DNA of 64,000 bases, taken from assembly GCA_002840975.1 (NCBI GenBank), contig PHDN01000010.1:62001-126000 (forward strand), written 5' to 3'. The translations under genes and the position numbers were made by a program. This document shows positions 44,262 to 52,426 of this stretch, piece by piece. Numbering within the stretch: the first letter of the stretch is position 1; every line of letters starts with the position of its first letter. The notes below the pieces were generated by a model. The model worked only from the letters and a program-made list of their open reading frames with translations. It did not search any database and was not told the DNA's origin. This DNA comes from Bacteroidetes bacterium HGW-Bacteroidetes-16. Lineage in GTDB: Bacteria; Bacteroidota; Bacteroidia; Bacteroidales; F082.

Positions 44262-44345
44262 ATGATGCTCCTCTGGTGTGCATATCTGAATAATGAAACT
44301 TATTTTAGATAAGGCAAATAATATAAATACATTGCTTTTTTAAGT

Positions 44346-44483
44346 TCAGGTCCTATTTCCAGGTTGATAGAATCCTACAAAATCTCCGTTAATTATGGGG
44401 CCGATCTTTTCTTCTCCAGCATAAAATCTTATACATTTTTTGTCAAATTTCATAACATCTGTATAAAAATATGGTTCTATCAT
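44346..44483 (-). CDS. Possible small or remnant protein, 45 residues
   Basis: The ATG-started frame reads MIEPYFYTDVMKFDKKCIRF followed by a Gly/Lys/Asn-rich tail ending FYQPGNRT. Its composition is protein-like (few rare residues, balanced charge), and the frame stays open about 11 codons upstream of the ATG. I recognise no family. It could be a small antisense gene, or a fragment of a gene destroyed by rearrangement. Its start is just 27 bases from the divergent pqqD-like ATG. Confidence 0.3.
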   Translation of the reverse strand: MIEPYFYTDVMKFDKKCIRFYAGEEKIGPIINGDFVGFYQPGNRT

Positions 44484-44509
44484 TGCAACTTCATTTAAAA
44501 TATTAAAAG

Positions 44510-44770
44510 ATGAAAATCAATAAACATATTGCCGTAAGTGATTCGGGGTTTGTTTTCAACCCGGTTACCGGCGAATCATTTACCGCCAATCCGATGGGCA
44601 TTGAAATAATTGAAATGCTGAAAAAAGAACAAACGGTAGAGGAGATTCATGCCGCGGTTTTGGATAAGTATCACACTGATAACACCACCGTTGAAAAGGA
44701 TGTGGCCGAATTTTTTGAGCTTTTGAAAAACTTTTCTTTAATCGACCGTCATGAAACGACCGAAAATTAG
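44510..44770 (+). CDS. PqqD-like (RiPP recognition element-type) small protein
   Basis: An 86-residue PqqD-fold protein: beta strands (HIAVSDSGFVFNPVTGESF), NPMGIEIIEMLKKEQTVEEI, and a C-terminal helix VEKDVAEFFELLKNFSLID. PqqD proteins bind a leader peptide or carrier and present it to a modifying enzyme. No partner radical SAM enzyme is present; the next gene is an ATP-grasp ligase, overlapped by 20 bases, so the pair is probably translationally coupled. The peptide or carrier it would bind is not obvious in the window. Confidence 0.82.
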   Translation: MKINKHIAVSDSGFVFNPVTGESFTANPMGIEIIEMLKKEQTVEEIHAAVLDKYHTDNTTVEKDVAEFFELLKNFSLIDRHETTEN

Positions 44771-45797
44771 GATTGGCGTCACCGGTCTAAATGCCATCGA
44801 CAATCCCGGACCGGGAGTCCCTGTGATCCGTGGATTGCTCGAAGCCAAATCCTTTGATGCACACATCATCGGATTGGCCTACGAATCGCTGGAACCGGGC
44901 ATTTATATGCATGATCTGGTAAACAAAACCTACCAAATTCCCTATCCTTCGGCAGGTACCGATCAGCTTATTGACCGCCTTGAATATATACAGGAAAAAG
45001 AACACCTGGACGTCATCATCCCCAACTTCGACGCAGAATTGTATTCATTTATCAAGCTGTCGCCCAGGTTGAAAAAAATGGGTATCCATACTTTTTTGCC
45101 TACCATGGAACAGTTTGACGAAAGGTTGAAGGTTAACCTGCCGGAGTTTGGCGAGAAGTACGGAATCCATGTCCCAAAAAGCGAAGTGATTTACCAGGTA
45201 AGCGACCATAAAAAACACATGGAGAAACTGGGATGGCCCGTGGTTGTGAAAGGTAAATACTACGATGCCGGCATCGCATACAACGCCGATCAGCTGACCG
45301 GCTATTTCAATAAGATCTCTGCCAAATGGGGCTTGCCCATTATCTTGCAGGAATTTGCCCATGGAACAGAATACAATGTAACCGGCCTCGGTGACGGACA
45401 TGGCAACACCATTTCGGCGGTGCCCATGCGCAAGCAATACATCACCGACAAAGGCAAAGCCTGGGGAGGTATCGCTATCACCGATGAAAAACTGCTCAAC
45501 CTGACCCGTAAATTTATCAAAGAAACCAAGTGGCGCGGGGCTTTTGAGCTGGAGCTGATGAAAAATAAAAAGGGTCAGTTTTATCTGCTTGAAATCAATC
45601 CGCGTATTCCGGCCTGGGTGTACCTGGCGGTTGGTGTGGGTCAAAATATACCCGAAGCCTACGTAAACCTGGCCATGGGAAAAGAGGTGGATGCTTTTGA
45701 AACCTTTGAGTCGGGTAAAATGTTTGTGCGCTATTCCTGGGATATGATCGTCAACTTGTCGGATTTTGAAAAGATTTCGACCCTCGGAGAACTATAG
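44751..45797 (+). CDS. ATP-grasp ligase
   Basis: A 348-residue single-chain ATP-grasp protein: an N-terminal pre-ATP-grasp Rossmann-like region (IRIGVTGLNAIDNPGPGVPV, 1-120), ATP-binding lysines around K167/K169 in VVVKGKYYDAG, the hinge ILQEFAHGTEYNV with E201, and the metal-binding LLEINPRIPAW with E281 and N283. It should join a carboxylate to an amine or thiol using ATP via an acyl-phosphate. The acceptor and donor are unknown. It overlaps the PqqD-like gene by 20 bases and precedes a PLP decarboxylase by 59 bases. Confidence 0.85.
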   Translation: MKRPKIRIGVTGLNAIDNPGPGVPVIRGLLEAKSFDAHIIGLAYESLEPGIYMHDLVNKTYQIPYPSAGTDQLIDRLEYIQEKEHLDVIIPNFDAELYSFIKLSPRLKKMGIHTFLPTMEQFDERLKVNLPEFGEKYGIHVPKSEVIYQVSDHKKHMEKLGWPVVVKGKYYDAGIAYNADQLTGYFNKISAKWGLPIILQEFAHGTEYNVTGLGDGHGNTISAVPMRKQYITDKGKAWGGIAITDEKLLNLTRKFIKETKWRGAFELELMKNKKGQFYLLEINPRIPAWVYLAVGVGQNIPEAYVNLAMGKEVDAFETFESGKMFVRYSWDMIVNLSDFEKISTLGEL

Positions 45798-45810
45798 TAC
45801 CACACAGCCA

Positions 45811-45818
45811 TATGTTTG
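45811..45818 (+). promoter_or_regulatory. Possible internal promoter (TATGTTTG) before the decarboxylase gene
   Basis: Exact TAnnTTTG match, 38 bases before the ATG at 45857; no good -33 element. Confidence 0.35.
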
Positions 45819-45856
45819 TTTAGAAAAATAATATAGAATATAAAGATTGAAATAAA

Positions 45857-47215
45857 ATGGAAAAATTAAGATACGAACGGCCATTGATCAAGCGCCTGGA
45901 TGGAAATATGCCCAACAAATTTGGGATGAGATCCGATTATACACCCAAGACCCACATCGAGGGAGTAGCAGTGAAGGATTTAATTAAAAAATACGGGTCA
46001 CCCCTTTTTGTCATCTCCGAACGTCAGATTCGTGAAAACATCCGCAAGGCACGCAAAGCATTCGAAACCAGGTATCCACGCGTGCAGTTTGCCTGGTCCT
46101 ACAAGACCAATTACCTGGATGCCGTATGCCGTACCTTTCATCAGGAAGGTTCCTGGGCCGAAGTGGTTTCAGGTTTTGAATACGACAAAGCCCTGCATAA
46201 TGGGGTTGAAGGCAGTAAAATTATCTTTAACGGACCTGATAAAAGCAGTGCCGATCTGGAGAAAGCCATCAACAACAACAGCCTGATCCACATCGATCAC
46301 CTGGATGAACTCTATAAAATTCAGGAATTATCCAAAAAACAAAATAAAACTGTCCGCGTAGCTATCCGGGTGAATATGGACACCGGTATTTACCCCATGT
46401 GGGACCGCTTTGGGTTTAACTACGAAAACGGACAAGCCTGGACTGCCATCAACAAGATCATGCAGTCGGAAACACTGGAACTGGTTGGTTTGCATACCCA
46501 CATTGGTACTTTTATGCTGTCACCCAATGCATACGCAACAGCGGCTTACAAACTGGCCGAACTGGCCAGAAACATCAGACTGAAGTACAACCATGAAATC
46601 AACTACATCGACATGGGTGGTGGTTTTGCATCGCACAACACCTTAAAAGGCGCCTATTTGCCCGGTACCGACATCAGTCCGTCCATCAACGAATTTGCCG
46701 AAGCCATTACCACGGCGCTCATCAACAGCGATTTTCCTCAAAACAAACTGCCGCTGCTCATCCTGGAAACAGGCCGTGCCCTCATCGACGATACCGCCTT
46801 TTTGCTTGGCTCGGTGATTACCAACAAAAGATTGTCGGATGGACGCAGAAGCACCATTCTGGATATTGGAGTGAATATTTTGTTTACCTCCTTTTGGTAC
46901 GACCATAAAATTACACCTGCCCAGCCATTTACTCAATATACCGAGGATACCGTGCTGTATGGCCCTTTGTGTATGAACATTGATGTGGTACGCGAAAACA
47001 TCAACCTGCCTTTGCTTAACAATGGCGAACACCTGGTGGTGCACAATGTAGGAGCCTACAATATGACCCAATGGATGCAGTTTATAACCCTGAGACCCAG
47101 GGTGGTGATGATCGACATGGAACATAAGGTGCATGTGATACGCGACAACGAAACCCTGAAAAGTTTACTCGACCTAGAACATGTTCCGGATCATTTGACT
47201 AAATTTGATCTATAA
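45857..47215 (+). CDS. Fold-III PLP decarboxylase of the DAP/ornithine/arginine group
   Basis: A 452-residue alanine-racemase-fold protein with an extra about 35-residue N-terminus. Residues expected of the group are present: PLP lysine K83 in WSYKTNYL, H213/H215 in GLHTHIGT, the phosphate loop MGGGFA (253-258), E304/R307 in ILETGRALI, and C372 with Y401 (GPLCMNIDVV, GAYNMTQ). It probably decarboxylates a basic or diamino acid or a modified peptide end. The sequence is too far from lysA or speA to assign the substrate, and the gene context (ATP-grasp, PqqD-like) is unlike lysine biosynthesis. Confidence 0.83.
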   Translation: MEKLRYERPLIKRLDGNMPNKFGMRSDYTPKTHIEGVAVKDLIKKYGSPLFVISERQIRENIRKARKAFETRYPRVQFAWSYKTNYLDAVCRTFHQEGSWAEVVSGFEYDKALHNGVEGSKIIFNGPDKSSADLEKAINNNSLIHIDHLDELYKIQELSKKQNKTVRVAIRVNMDTGIYPMWDRFGFNYENGQAWTAINKIMQSETLELVGLHTHIGTFMLSPNAYATAAYKLAELARNIRLKYNHEINYIDMGGGFASHNTLKGAYLPGTDISPSINEFAEAITTALINSDFPQNKLPLLILETGRALIDDTAFLLGSVITNKRLSDGRRSTILDIGVNILFTSFWYDHKITPAQPFTQYTEDTVLYGPLCMNIDVVRENINLPLLNNGEHLVVHNVGAYNMTQWMQFITLRPRVVMIDMEHKVHVIRDNETLKSLLDLEHVPDHLTKFDL

Positions 47216-47239
47216 TCAGCAGAAATCCAATCAACCCTG

Positions 47240-49423
47240 ATGAATCCATTATCAAAAAAGACCGCCAACCAGGTTACTGACAGTTTACTGAATAGTTACG
47301 GACAGGTGTTTTTTTCCAGGAACAAGGTGTTTGCCGTCATTCTGATTGTGGTCTCGTTTTTTGATATGTATACAGGAATTGCAGGTCTGGCGGCGGTATT
47401 TACGGCCAACGGAGCTGCTTTGCTGATGGGGATGAACCGCGAGAAAATCAGGACCGGAGCCTATGGGTTTAATGCCCTGATGGTGGGGCTGGGAATTGGC
47501 ATCAACTACCAGCCTACAGCCGAGTTTTATTTGATTCTGGTTTCCATTTCGCTGCTCACCCTGTTTATCACCATTGGCCTTGAGGGCGTGTTGGGTAAAT
47601 ATGGCCTGCCCTATTTAAGCATCCCGTTTTTATTCGGTATCTGGTTTGTGATTATTGCCACCAAAGGTTATTCGGAACTCACCGTGAGCGAGCGTGGCGT
47701 TTATTACCTCAACGATATGTACGCCATTGGTGGAATGCCCATGGTACGATTATACGAATGGTTCAACAATCTGGGAATGCCCGAAACGCTTCGGATTTAT
47801 TTTAAATCGCTGAGTGCCATCTTGTTTCAGTACCATTTGTTTGCCGGCTTGCTGCTGGCTGTGGGATTGATCTATTATTCGCGCATTGCCTTTTTAATGT
47901 CGCTGATTGGATTTTATTCAGCATTTGCATTTTACAAAATCATTGGTGCCAACATCAGCGAACTGAATTACAGTTACATCGGGTTTAACTACATCCTTAC
48001 AGCCATCGCGGTTGGTGGATTTTTTATTGTTCCCTCAAAAAGGGCTACCATGTGGGTCATCTTTCTCACTCCATTGGTGGCCATCACCCTCAACGGAACC
48101 GCTTTTGTGTTCGTCAATTTTGGACTTTCGGTGTATTCGCTGCCCTTTAACCTGATTGTCATCTTGTTTTTGTATGTGTTAAAGTTCAGGGAGCGGCATC
48201 TCGACAAGCTTACTCCTGTGCTGATACCATTGTATTCGCCCGAAAAAAACGCTTACGGTCATACCAGTTATATGAAGCGTTTTGGAACTCTGCCCTGGTT
48301 TTCGGTTAAATTACCCTTTTGGGGAGAGTGGAAGATTACCCAGTCGCATGATGGTGAAATTACCCACCGTGAAGAATGGCGTCATGCCTTTGATTTTGAG
48401 ATTGTGGATGATGAAGGCAAGACCTATGAAGGTGAAGGTCTGCATGCTGGGGATTATTACTGTTTTGGCAAGCCGGTTACGGCACCCGCTGATGGAGTTG
48501 TAGAAGAGATTGAAAATGAGGTGGCCGACAACGCGGTTGGCGATATCAACATGGAGAAAAACTGGGGAAACAGCATTGTAATCAAGCATGGCGATCATTT
48601 CTATTCGCAGGTCAGCCACCTGAAAAAGGGAAGCCTGACTATAGCCGTGGGGCAAACTGTGAAACAAGGTGAAAAAATAGCCCTTTGCGGGAATTCAGGC
48701 CGGTCGCCCTATCCGCATCTGCACCTACAATTTCAGTCCACACCCTATATTGGATCGCACACCCTGAGCTATCCATTTTCATCGTATGTGGTGAGGGAAA
48801 ACGGGAATTTTGAATACAACACAGCCCGGATACCAAACAATAAACAGTTGGTATCCAATGCCGTTCCGGATATCACCTTACAACATGCCTTTCATTTGAT
48901 TCCTGGTGCAACGCTGGAGTTTAAAGTAAATGAGGAAATTTTTGTTTGGGAGGTAGAGTCGGATCCCTATAACAACACCTATATCCAATGTACCAACACA
49001 GGATCACGGGCCTGGTTTAAAAGGGGTGTAGACGTATTTTACTTTACCGGATACGAGGGCAAAAAAGATACGCTGTTGTATTATTTCTATCTGGCCGCCT
49101 TTAAGGTTTCCATCTCATTTTATAAAAAACTGGAGCTTTCAGATCAATATCCGCTAACCATCTTCCCCAATCGCTTGATACAGGGAATACAGGATTTTGC
49201 GATCCCATTTGTTAAATTTCTGCGCGCCGATTACCTGCTGGTTTACGATCAACTCGACGATCAAACGACCAATCGAAAGGTCGTTCTGAGGTCTATAGCT
49301 ACTTTTGGAGTTGGGCAAAACATCCGGCAACAATACCAATTCAAAATGGAATGTAACACACGCGGACTGGTTCGCTTTGAGGTAAATACAGGTAAAAACG
49401 TGATCATCGCTGAAAAGCAATAG
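47240..49423 (+). CDS. Urea-transporter domain fused to an M23 peptidase domain
   Basis: A 727-residue protein. Residues about 1-320 form a UT-family membrane domain with some ten hydrophobic segments (FSRNKVFAVILIVVSFFDMY, GIAGLAAVFTANGAALLMG). Residues about 345-520 are an M23 peptidase domain whose zinc motifs look intact (H-A-F-D in WRHAFDFEIV and PYPHLHLQF). The last about 200 residues are not recognised. The transporter normally conducts urea-sized solutes; the peptidase would face the periplasm and cut or bind peptidoglycan stems. Starts 24 bases after the decarboxylase stop and precedes an outer-membrane protein by 13 bases, so all appear to be one operon. Confidence 0.85.
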   Translation: MNPLSKKTANQVTDSLLNSYGQVFFSRNKVFAVILIVVSFFDMYTGIAGLAAVFTANGAALLMGMNREKIRTGAYGFNALMVGLGIGINYQPTAEFYLILVSISLLTLFITIGLEGVLGKYGLPYLSIPFLFGIWFVIIATKGYSELTVSERGVYYLNDMYAIGGMPMVRLYEWFNNLGMPETLRIYFKSLSAILFQYHLFAGLLLAVGLIYYSRIAFLMSLIGFYSAFAFYKIIGANISELNYSYIGFNYILTAIAVGGFFIVPSKRATMWVIFLTPLVAITLNGTAFVFVNFGLSVYSLPFNLIVILFLYVLKFRERHLDKLTPVLIPLYSPEKNAYGHTSYMKRFGTLPWFSVKLPFWGEWKITQSHDGEITHREEWRHAFDFEIVDDEGKTYEGEGLHAGDYYCFGKPVTAPADGVVEEIENEVADNAVGDINMEKNWGNSIVIKHGDHFYSQVSHLKKGSLTIAVGQTVKQGEKIALCGNSGRSPYPHLHLQFQSTPYIGSHTLSYPFSSYVVRENGNFEYNTARIPNNKQLVSNAVPDITLQHAFHLIPGATLEFKVNEEIFVWEVESDPYNNTYIQCTNTGSRAWFKRGVDVFYFTGYEGKKDTLLYYFYLAAFKVSISFYKKLELSDQYPLTIFPNRLIQGIQDFAIPFVKFLRADYLLVYDQLDDQTTNRKVVLRSIATFGVGQNIRQQYQFKMECNTRGLVRFEVNTGKNVIIAEKQ

Positions 49424-49436
49424 CAACCAATTATTT

Positions 49437-50924
49437 ATGACGAAACGCATTTTGTTTAAAGCCTTTCTTCTGGTGATCGTTTCAGGACTTCTGCCTGTGA
49501 AATTAAAAGCTGAAAATAATTTCAGAACCTACGATTCAATTACCTATCAGGCCTACATCAATCAAAATTGGCCATTGGTTCTTCAGGTCGGGAATGAGGC
49601 CATCAGTCATCATTTTGATTATTACTATCTGCGGATGCGCATGGGTGCAGCGGCCTATGAATTAAACTTTCTGCCACTGGCCATAGTACATTATGAAAAA
49701 GCACTTGAATTCAATAACGGCGATCCCACGGCTCAAAAAATACTCTACCATGTATTTCTGTCGATGGGTAAAAATCCACAGGCTTACCGGCTGACGAAAA
49801 ATTTTAATGCTCAGGTAAGCGCCGGTCTCAACTACAAGATGAAGTTTGTCGAAGCCGCTTATGCTGGAGGAGGGGCTTCTTTTTCAAACAATTTCGATCG
49901 CAACAGCCATACCCGCCTCATTGGAAACGATAGTTTGATGAGTTCTCAGGTACTTTTTGGAGATAAGCAATTCTATTATGGAGGCATTCAGTTTAATCTT
50001 TCGCCTTCCCTTGGTTTTTACCTCGAGTACGATCATTTGTCTGTAGATAAGCGTACCCGGTTTTCCTATGTTGAGGATGAGCTTAAAGTGCGTTCAATAC
50101 GACACGAATCTTGGGGTTATCAGGTTGAATACAATACGGCACAACATGTTGTCGAAAAAGAGTTCAACAACAAGCTTCAACAGGATCAACTGTATGCCAA
50201 CCTGAGACTGCAACTTGAAAATGGCTGGTCGGTTTCGCTTTTTAGCAACGGGCTTTTTATTAAAACAGATCGCATTTCTGTAGATCCTTATGAAGGTACT
50301 TTAACAGATACGCTTTCTTTTATGCCTGATATCAATGAGGTACAATACTACAAACAAAGCTACTTATCTTACCGTTTTAAACAAATGGATACCACTTTCT
50401 TCAACTATGTGGCCGGTTTTCATGTGACGATAGACTACAATCAGATGTCTTTTGGATTAACAGGGATTACTTCCAACATAAACGATTCGAAACAAAAACA
50501 AGTGAGTCTGGATTTGTTTTATTATTTGGGTAGAAGCGTGAATTTTTATGGGATAACCGAAGGCACCTGGATTTATCAAAACTGGTATGGTTACAAAACC
50601 AACCGATTTATTTTCAGGCAGGTACTGGGACACAAAATCTATAAAACATCGTGGCTTGAGGTGGAATATACCCATGGGGACCTCAACAATGCCAGCATCA
50701 AAAGCGGGATGATCGTTTTTAATCATGCCGACAATACCGACTACCGGATGGAAATCATGTTTCATGCAATGTTTGGACAACATCTGGATTTATCCATACG
50801 TTATCAGTATGTTTCCTTTGCAGGGAATTATTATGAAACCTCGGAAACTTATCCGGGATATATATCAAAACCGTTTGAATATCAGACACAAAATATTATT
50901 GGAGGAATAAAATGGACATTTTAA
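49437..50924 (+). CDS. Outer-membrane protein: N-terminal TPR region plus beta-barrel
   Basis: A 495-residue exported protein with a signal peptide (1-26), a short TPR-type helical part (about 30-125, for example AIVHYEKALEFNNGDPTAQ), and then alternating amphipathic strands (130-495) ending in the aromatic C-terminal IGGIKWTF expected of a barrel substrate of the BAM complex. Such a layout puts a periplasmic TPR arm on an outer-membrane barrel. Ends within the start of the next gene, so coupled translation is likely. No specific family was recognised. Confidence 0.75.
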   Translation: MTKRILFKAFLLVIVSGLLPVKLKAENNFRTYDSITYQAYINQNWPLVLQVGNEAISHHFDYYYLRMRMGAAAYELNFLPLAIVHYEKALEFNNGDPTAQKILYHVFLSMGKNPQAYRLTKNFNAQVSAGLNYKMKFVEAAYAGGGASFSNNFDRNSHTRLIGNDSLMSSQVLFGDKQFYYGGIQFNLSPSLGFYLEYDHLSVDKRTRFSYVEDELKVRSIRHESWGYQVEYNTAQHVVEKEFNNKLQQDQLYANLRLQLENGWSVSLFSNGLFIKTDRISVDPYEGTLTDTLSFMPDINEVQYYKQSYLSYRFKQMDTTFFNYVAGFHVTIDYNQMSFGLTGITSNINDSKQKQVSLDLFYYLGRSVNFYGITEGTWIYQNWYGYKTNRFIFRQVLGHKIYKTSWLEVEYTHGDLNNASIKSGMIVFNHADNTDYRMEIMFHAMFGQHLDLSIRYQYVSFAGNYYETSETYPGYISKPFEYQTQNIIGGIKWTF

Positions 50925-51529
50925 GAAGTATTGTTATCAGTTTGCTGATCATTGTTGGAAGCACCAGTTATGCACAGGACAACGTAACGTTGATGAATGC
51001 GTTTGCAAAATCGTACGAGCTGGAAAACAACGGCAGTTACGAAGAGGCTATAACCACGTTAAAAGCTGTTTATCAGGAAGATTCATACGAAATCAATCTC
51101 CGGTTGGGCTGGTTACATTATCTTTCGGGCTTGTTTAGTGAGTCGATGCCCTACTACCAGAAGTGTATTTATTTGCGTCCCATGTCCATTGAGGCCCGGT
51201 TGGGAATAGTGTTGCCGGCTTCTTCTATGGGAAACTGGACCCAGGTAGAAAAGCAATACAATGATATCCTGACCATTGATCCTGAAAACAGCCAGGCCAA
51301 CTTCCGTCTGGGCATGATCTATTATGGCCGCGAGGATTACACCAAAGCGCTGTCGGTTTTCGAAAAATTGTTAAACCGGTATCCATTCGATTACGACATC
51401 ATCATGATGACAGCGTGGACGCAACTCCGCAAAAGCGAAACCCGCAAAGCCAAAATCCTGTTTAACAAGGCATTGCTCAACCGACCCAACGACTCATCGG
51501 CGTTGGAAGGGTTAAAATTGATTAAATAA
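50912..51529 (+). CDS. Exported TPR protein
   Basis: A 205-residue protein with a signal peptide (IVISLLIIVGSTSYAQ) and about four TPR-like units (SYEEAITTLKAVYQEDSYEI, LRPMSIEARLGIVLPASSMG, DYTKALSVFEKLLNRYPFDY, RKAKILFNKALLNRPNDSSA). It starts inside the last codons of the barrel gene and is preceded by a strong Shine-Dalgarno-like GGAGGA, unusual in this genome type, suggesting re-initiation after the barrel gene. Last member of the cluster; no terminator was found behind it. Confidence 0.8.
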   Translation: MDILRSIVISLLIIVGSTSYAQDNVTLMNAFAKSYELENNGSYEEAITTLKAVYQEDSYEINLRLGWLHYLSGLFSESMPYYQKCIYLRPMSIEARLGIVLPASSMGNWTQVEKQYNDILTIDPENSQANFRLGMIYYGREDYTKALSVFEKLLNRYPFDYDIIMMTAWTQLRKSETRKAKILFNKALLNRPNDSSALEGLKLIK

Positions 51530-51644
51530 CCGAAAGAAGTACCTTAACTTATTTTTAATGGGTTATGGAAATTCGTTGACACTTTTTATCACAAGCGGAG
51601 GTAGTTTGAATAAACCGTTTTGATAATCTGAGTACCTTTACCCC

Positions 51645-52379
51645 ATGAAAATTACTACACTTCCTTTTGCCGGATCGGTGTTACCTAAGGATATTAACGA
51701 CAAAACCGTTGTGGTAATTGATGTGCTCAGGGCTACCTCCACCATGATTACGGCGTTGATGCATGGTGCAAAGCAGATAATTCCTGTAGTTGATATTAAA
51801 AGTGCCTTTAATTTAAAAAAACAATTTAGCCCCGGAAAGGTTTTCCTATGCGGGGAGCGCGATGCAAGGATCATCCCGGGCTTTGATTTAGGAAACTCCC
51901 CTTTGGAATATACTACCGAAAAGGTTCACGGCAAAACACTGATCATTTCGACTACCAATGGCACAAAAACCATTGGAGCTGTCGGGCAGGCAAAAAAATT
52001 GTTGCTGGCTTCTTTTATTAATGCCGGAGCCATTGCAAAGCAGTTCCAAAATCAACAGGAAATGGTGCTGTTCTGTTCAGGAACCAACGGGTATTTTTCG
52101 ATAGACGATGCCTTTTGTGCCGGTTATATTGCTTCCCGGATCGAAGAAACCACGGAGATCGAAGCTTGCGACCTGACGCGAACCCTTATCCTCGCATGGG
52201 AAAATTCCATCGAACAATACAGCTCCATCATAAAAAATTGTTTTCATGGAAAGTACTTGATTTCGAAAGGATTTGAGCAAGATGTGGATTATTGCCTGCA
52301 AATAAACCTGACGGAGATGATTCCCGTTTATGATACCAGATCGCAGTCAATAAGTATTCTTCATCAAGCAACATATTGA
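51645..52379 (+). CDS. comB: 2-phosphosulfolactate phosphatase-like protein (ComB family)
   Basis: A 244-residue ComB-type protein: VVVIDVLRATSTMITALMHG near the N-terminus, FLCGERDARIIPGFDLGNSP, ISTTNGTKTI, and VLFCSGTNGYFSIDDAFCAG. The family removes phosphate from 2-phosphosulfolactate in coenzyme M synthesis and exists in many bacteria where the physiological product is sulfolactate or unknown. No other com gene is in the window. The stop overlaps the TTG where the next open frame begins. Confidence 0.88.
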   Translation: MKITTLPFAGSVLPKDINDKTVVVIDVLRATSTMITALMHGAKQIIPVVDIKSAFNLKKQFSPGKVFLCGERDARIIPGFDLGNSPLEYTTEKVHGKTLIISTTNGTKTIGAVGQAKKLLLASFINAGAIAKQFQNQQEMVLFCSGTNGYFSIDDAFCAGYIASRIEETTEIEACDLTRTLILAWENSIEQYSSIIKNCFHGKYLISKGFEQDVDYCLQINLTEMIPVYDTRSQSISILHQATY

Positions 52380-52426
52380 ACAATTTTTATGTCTTCATGA
52401 TACGAACCAAATATTATCCTGATAAA

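Larger units (their letters stand above)
44198..44509. other. 312-base gap before the PqqD-like operon
   Basis: Holds no certain gene. Contents: an inverted repeat (44242-44261), a 21-codon cysteine-containing frame (44228-44293, forward), a 45-codon reverse-strand frame that reads like natural protein (44346-44483), and an AT-rich stretch leading to the pqqD-like ATG with a near -7 element TATCATTG at 44478-44485. Confidence 0.5.
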
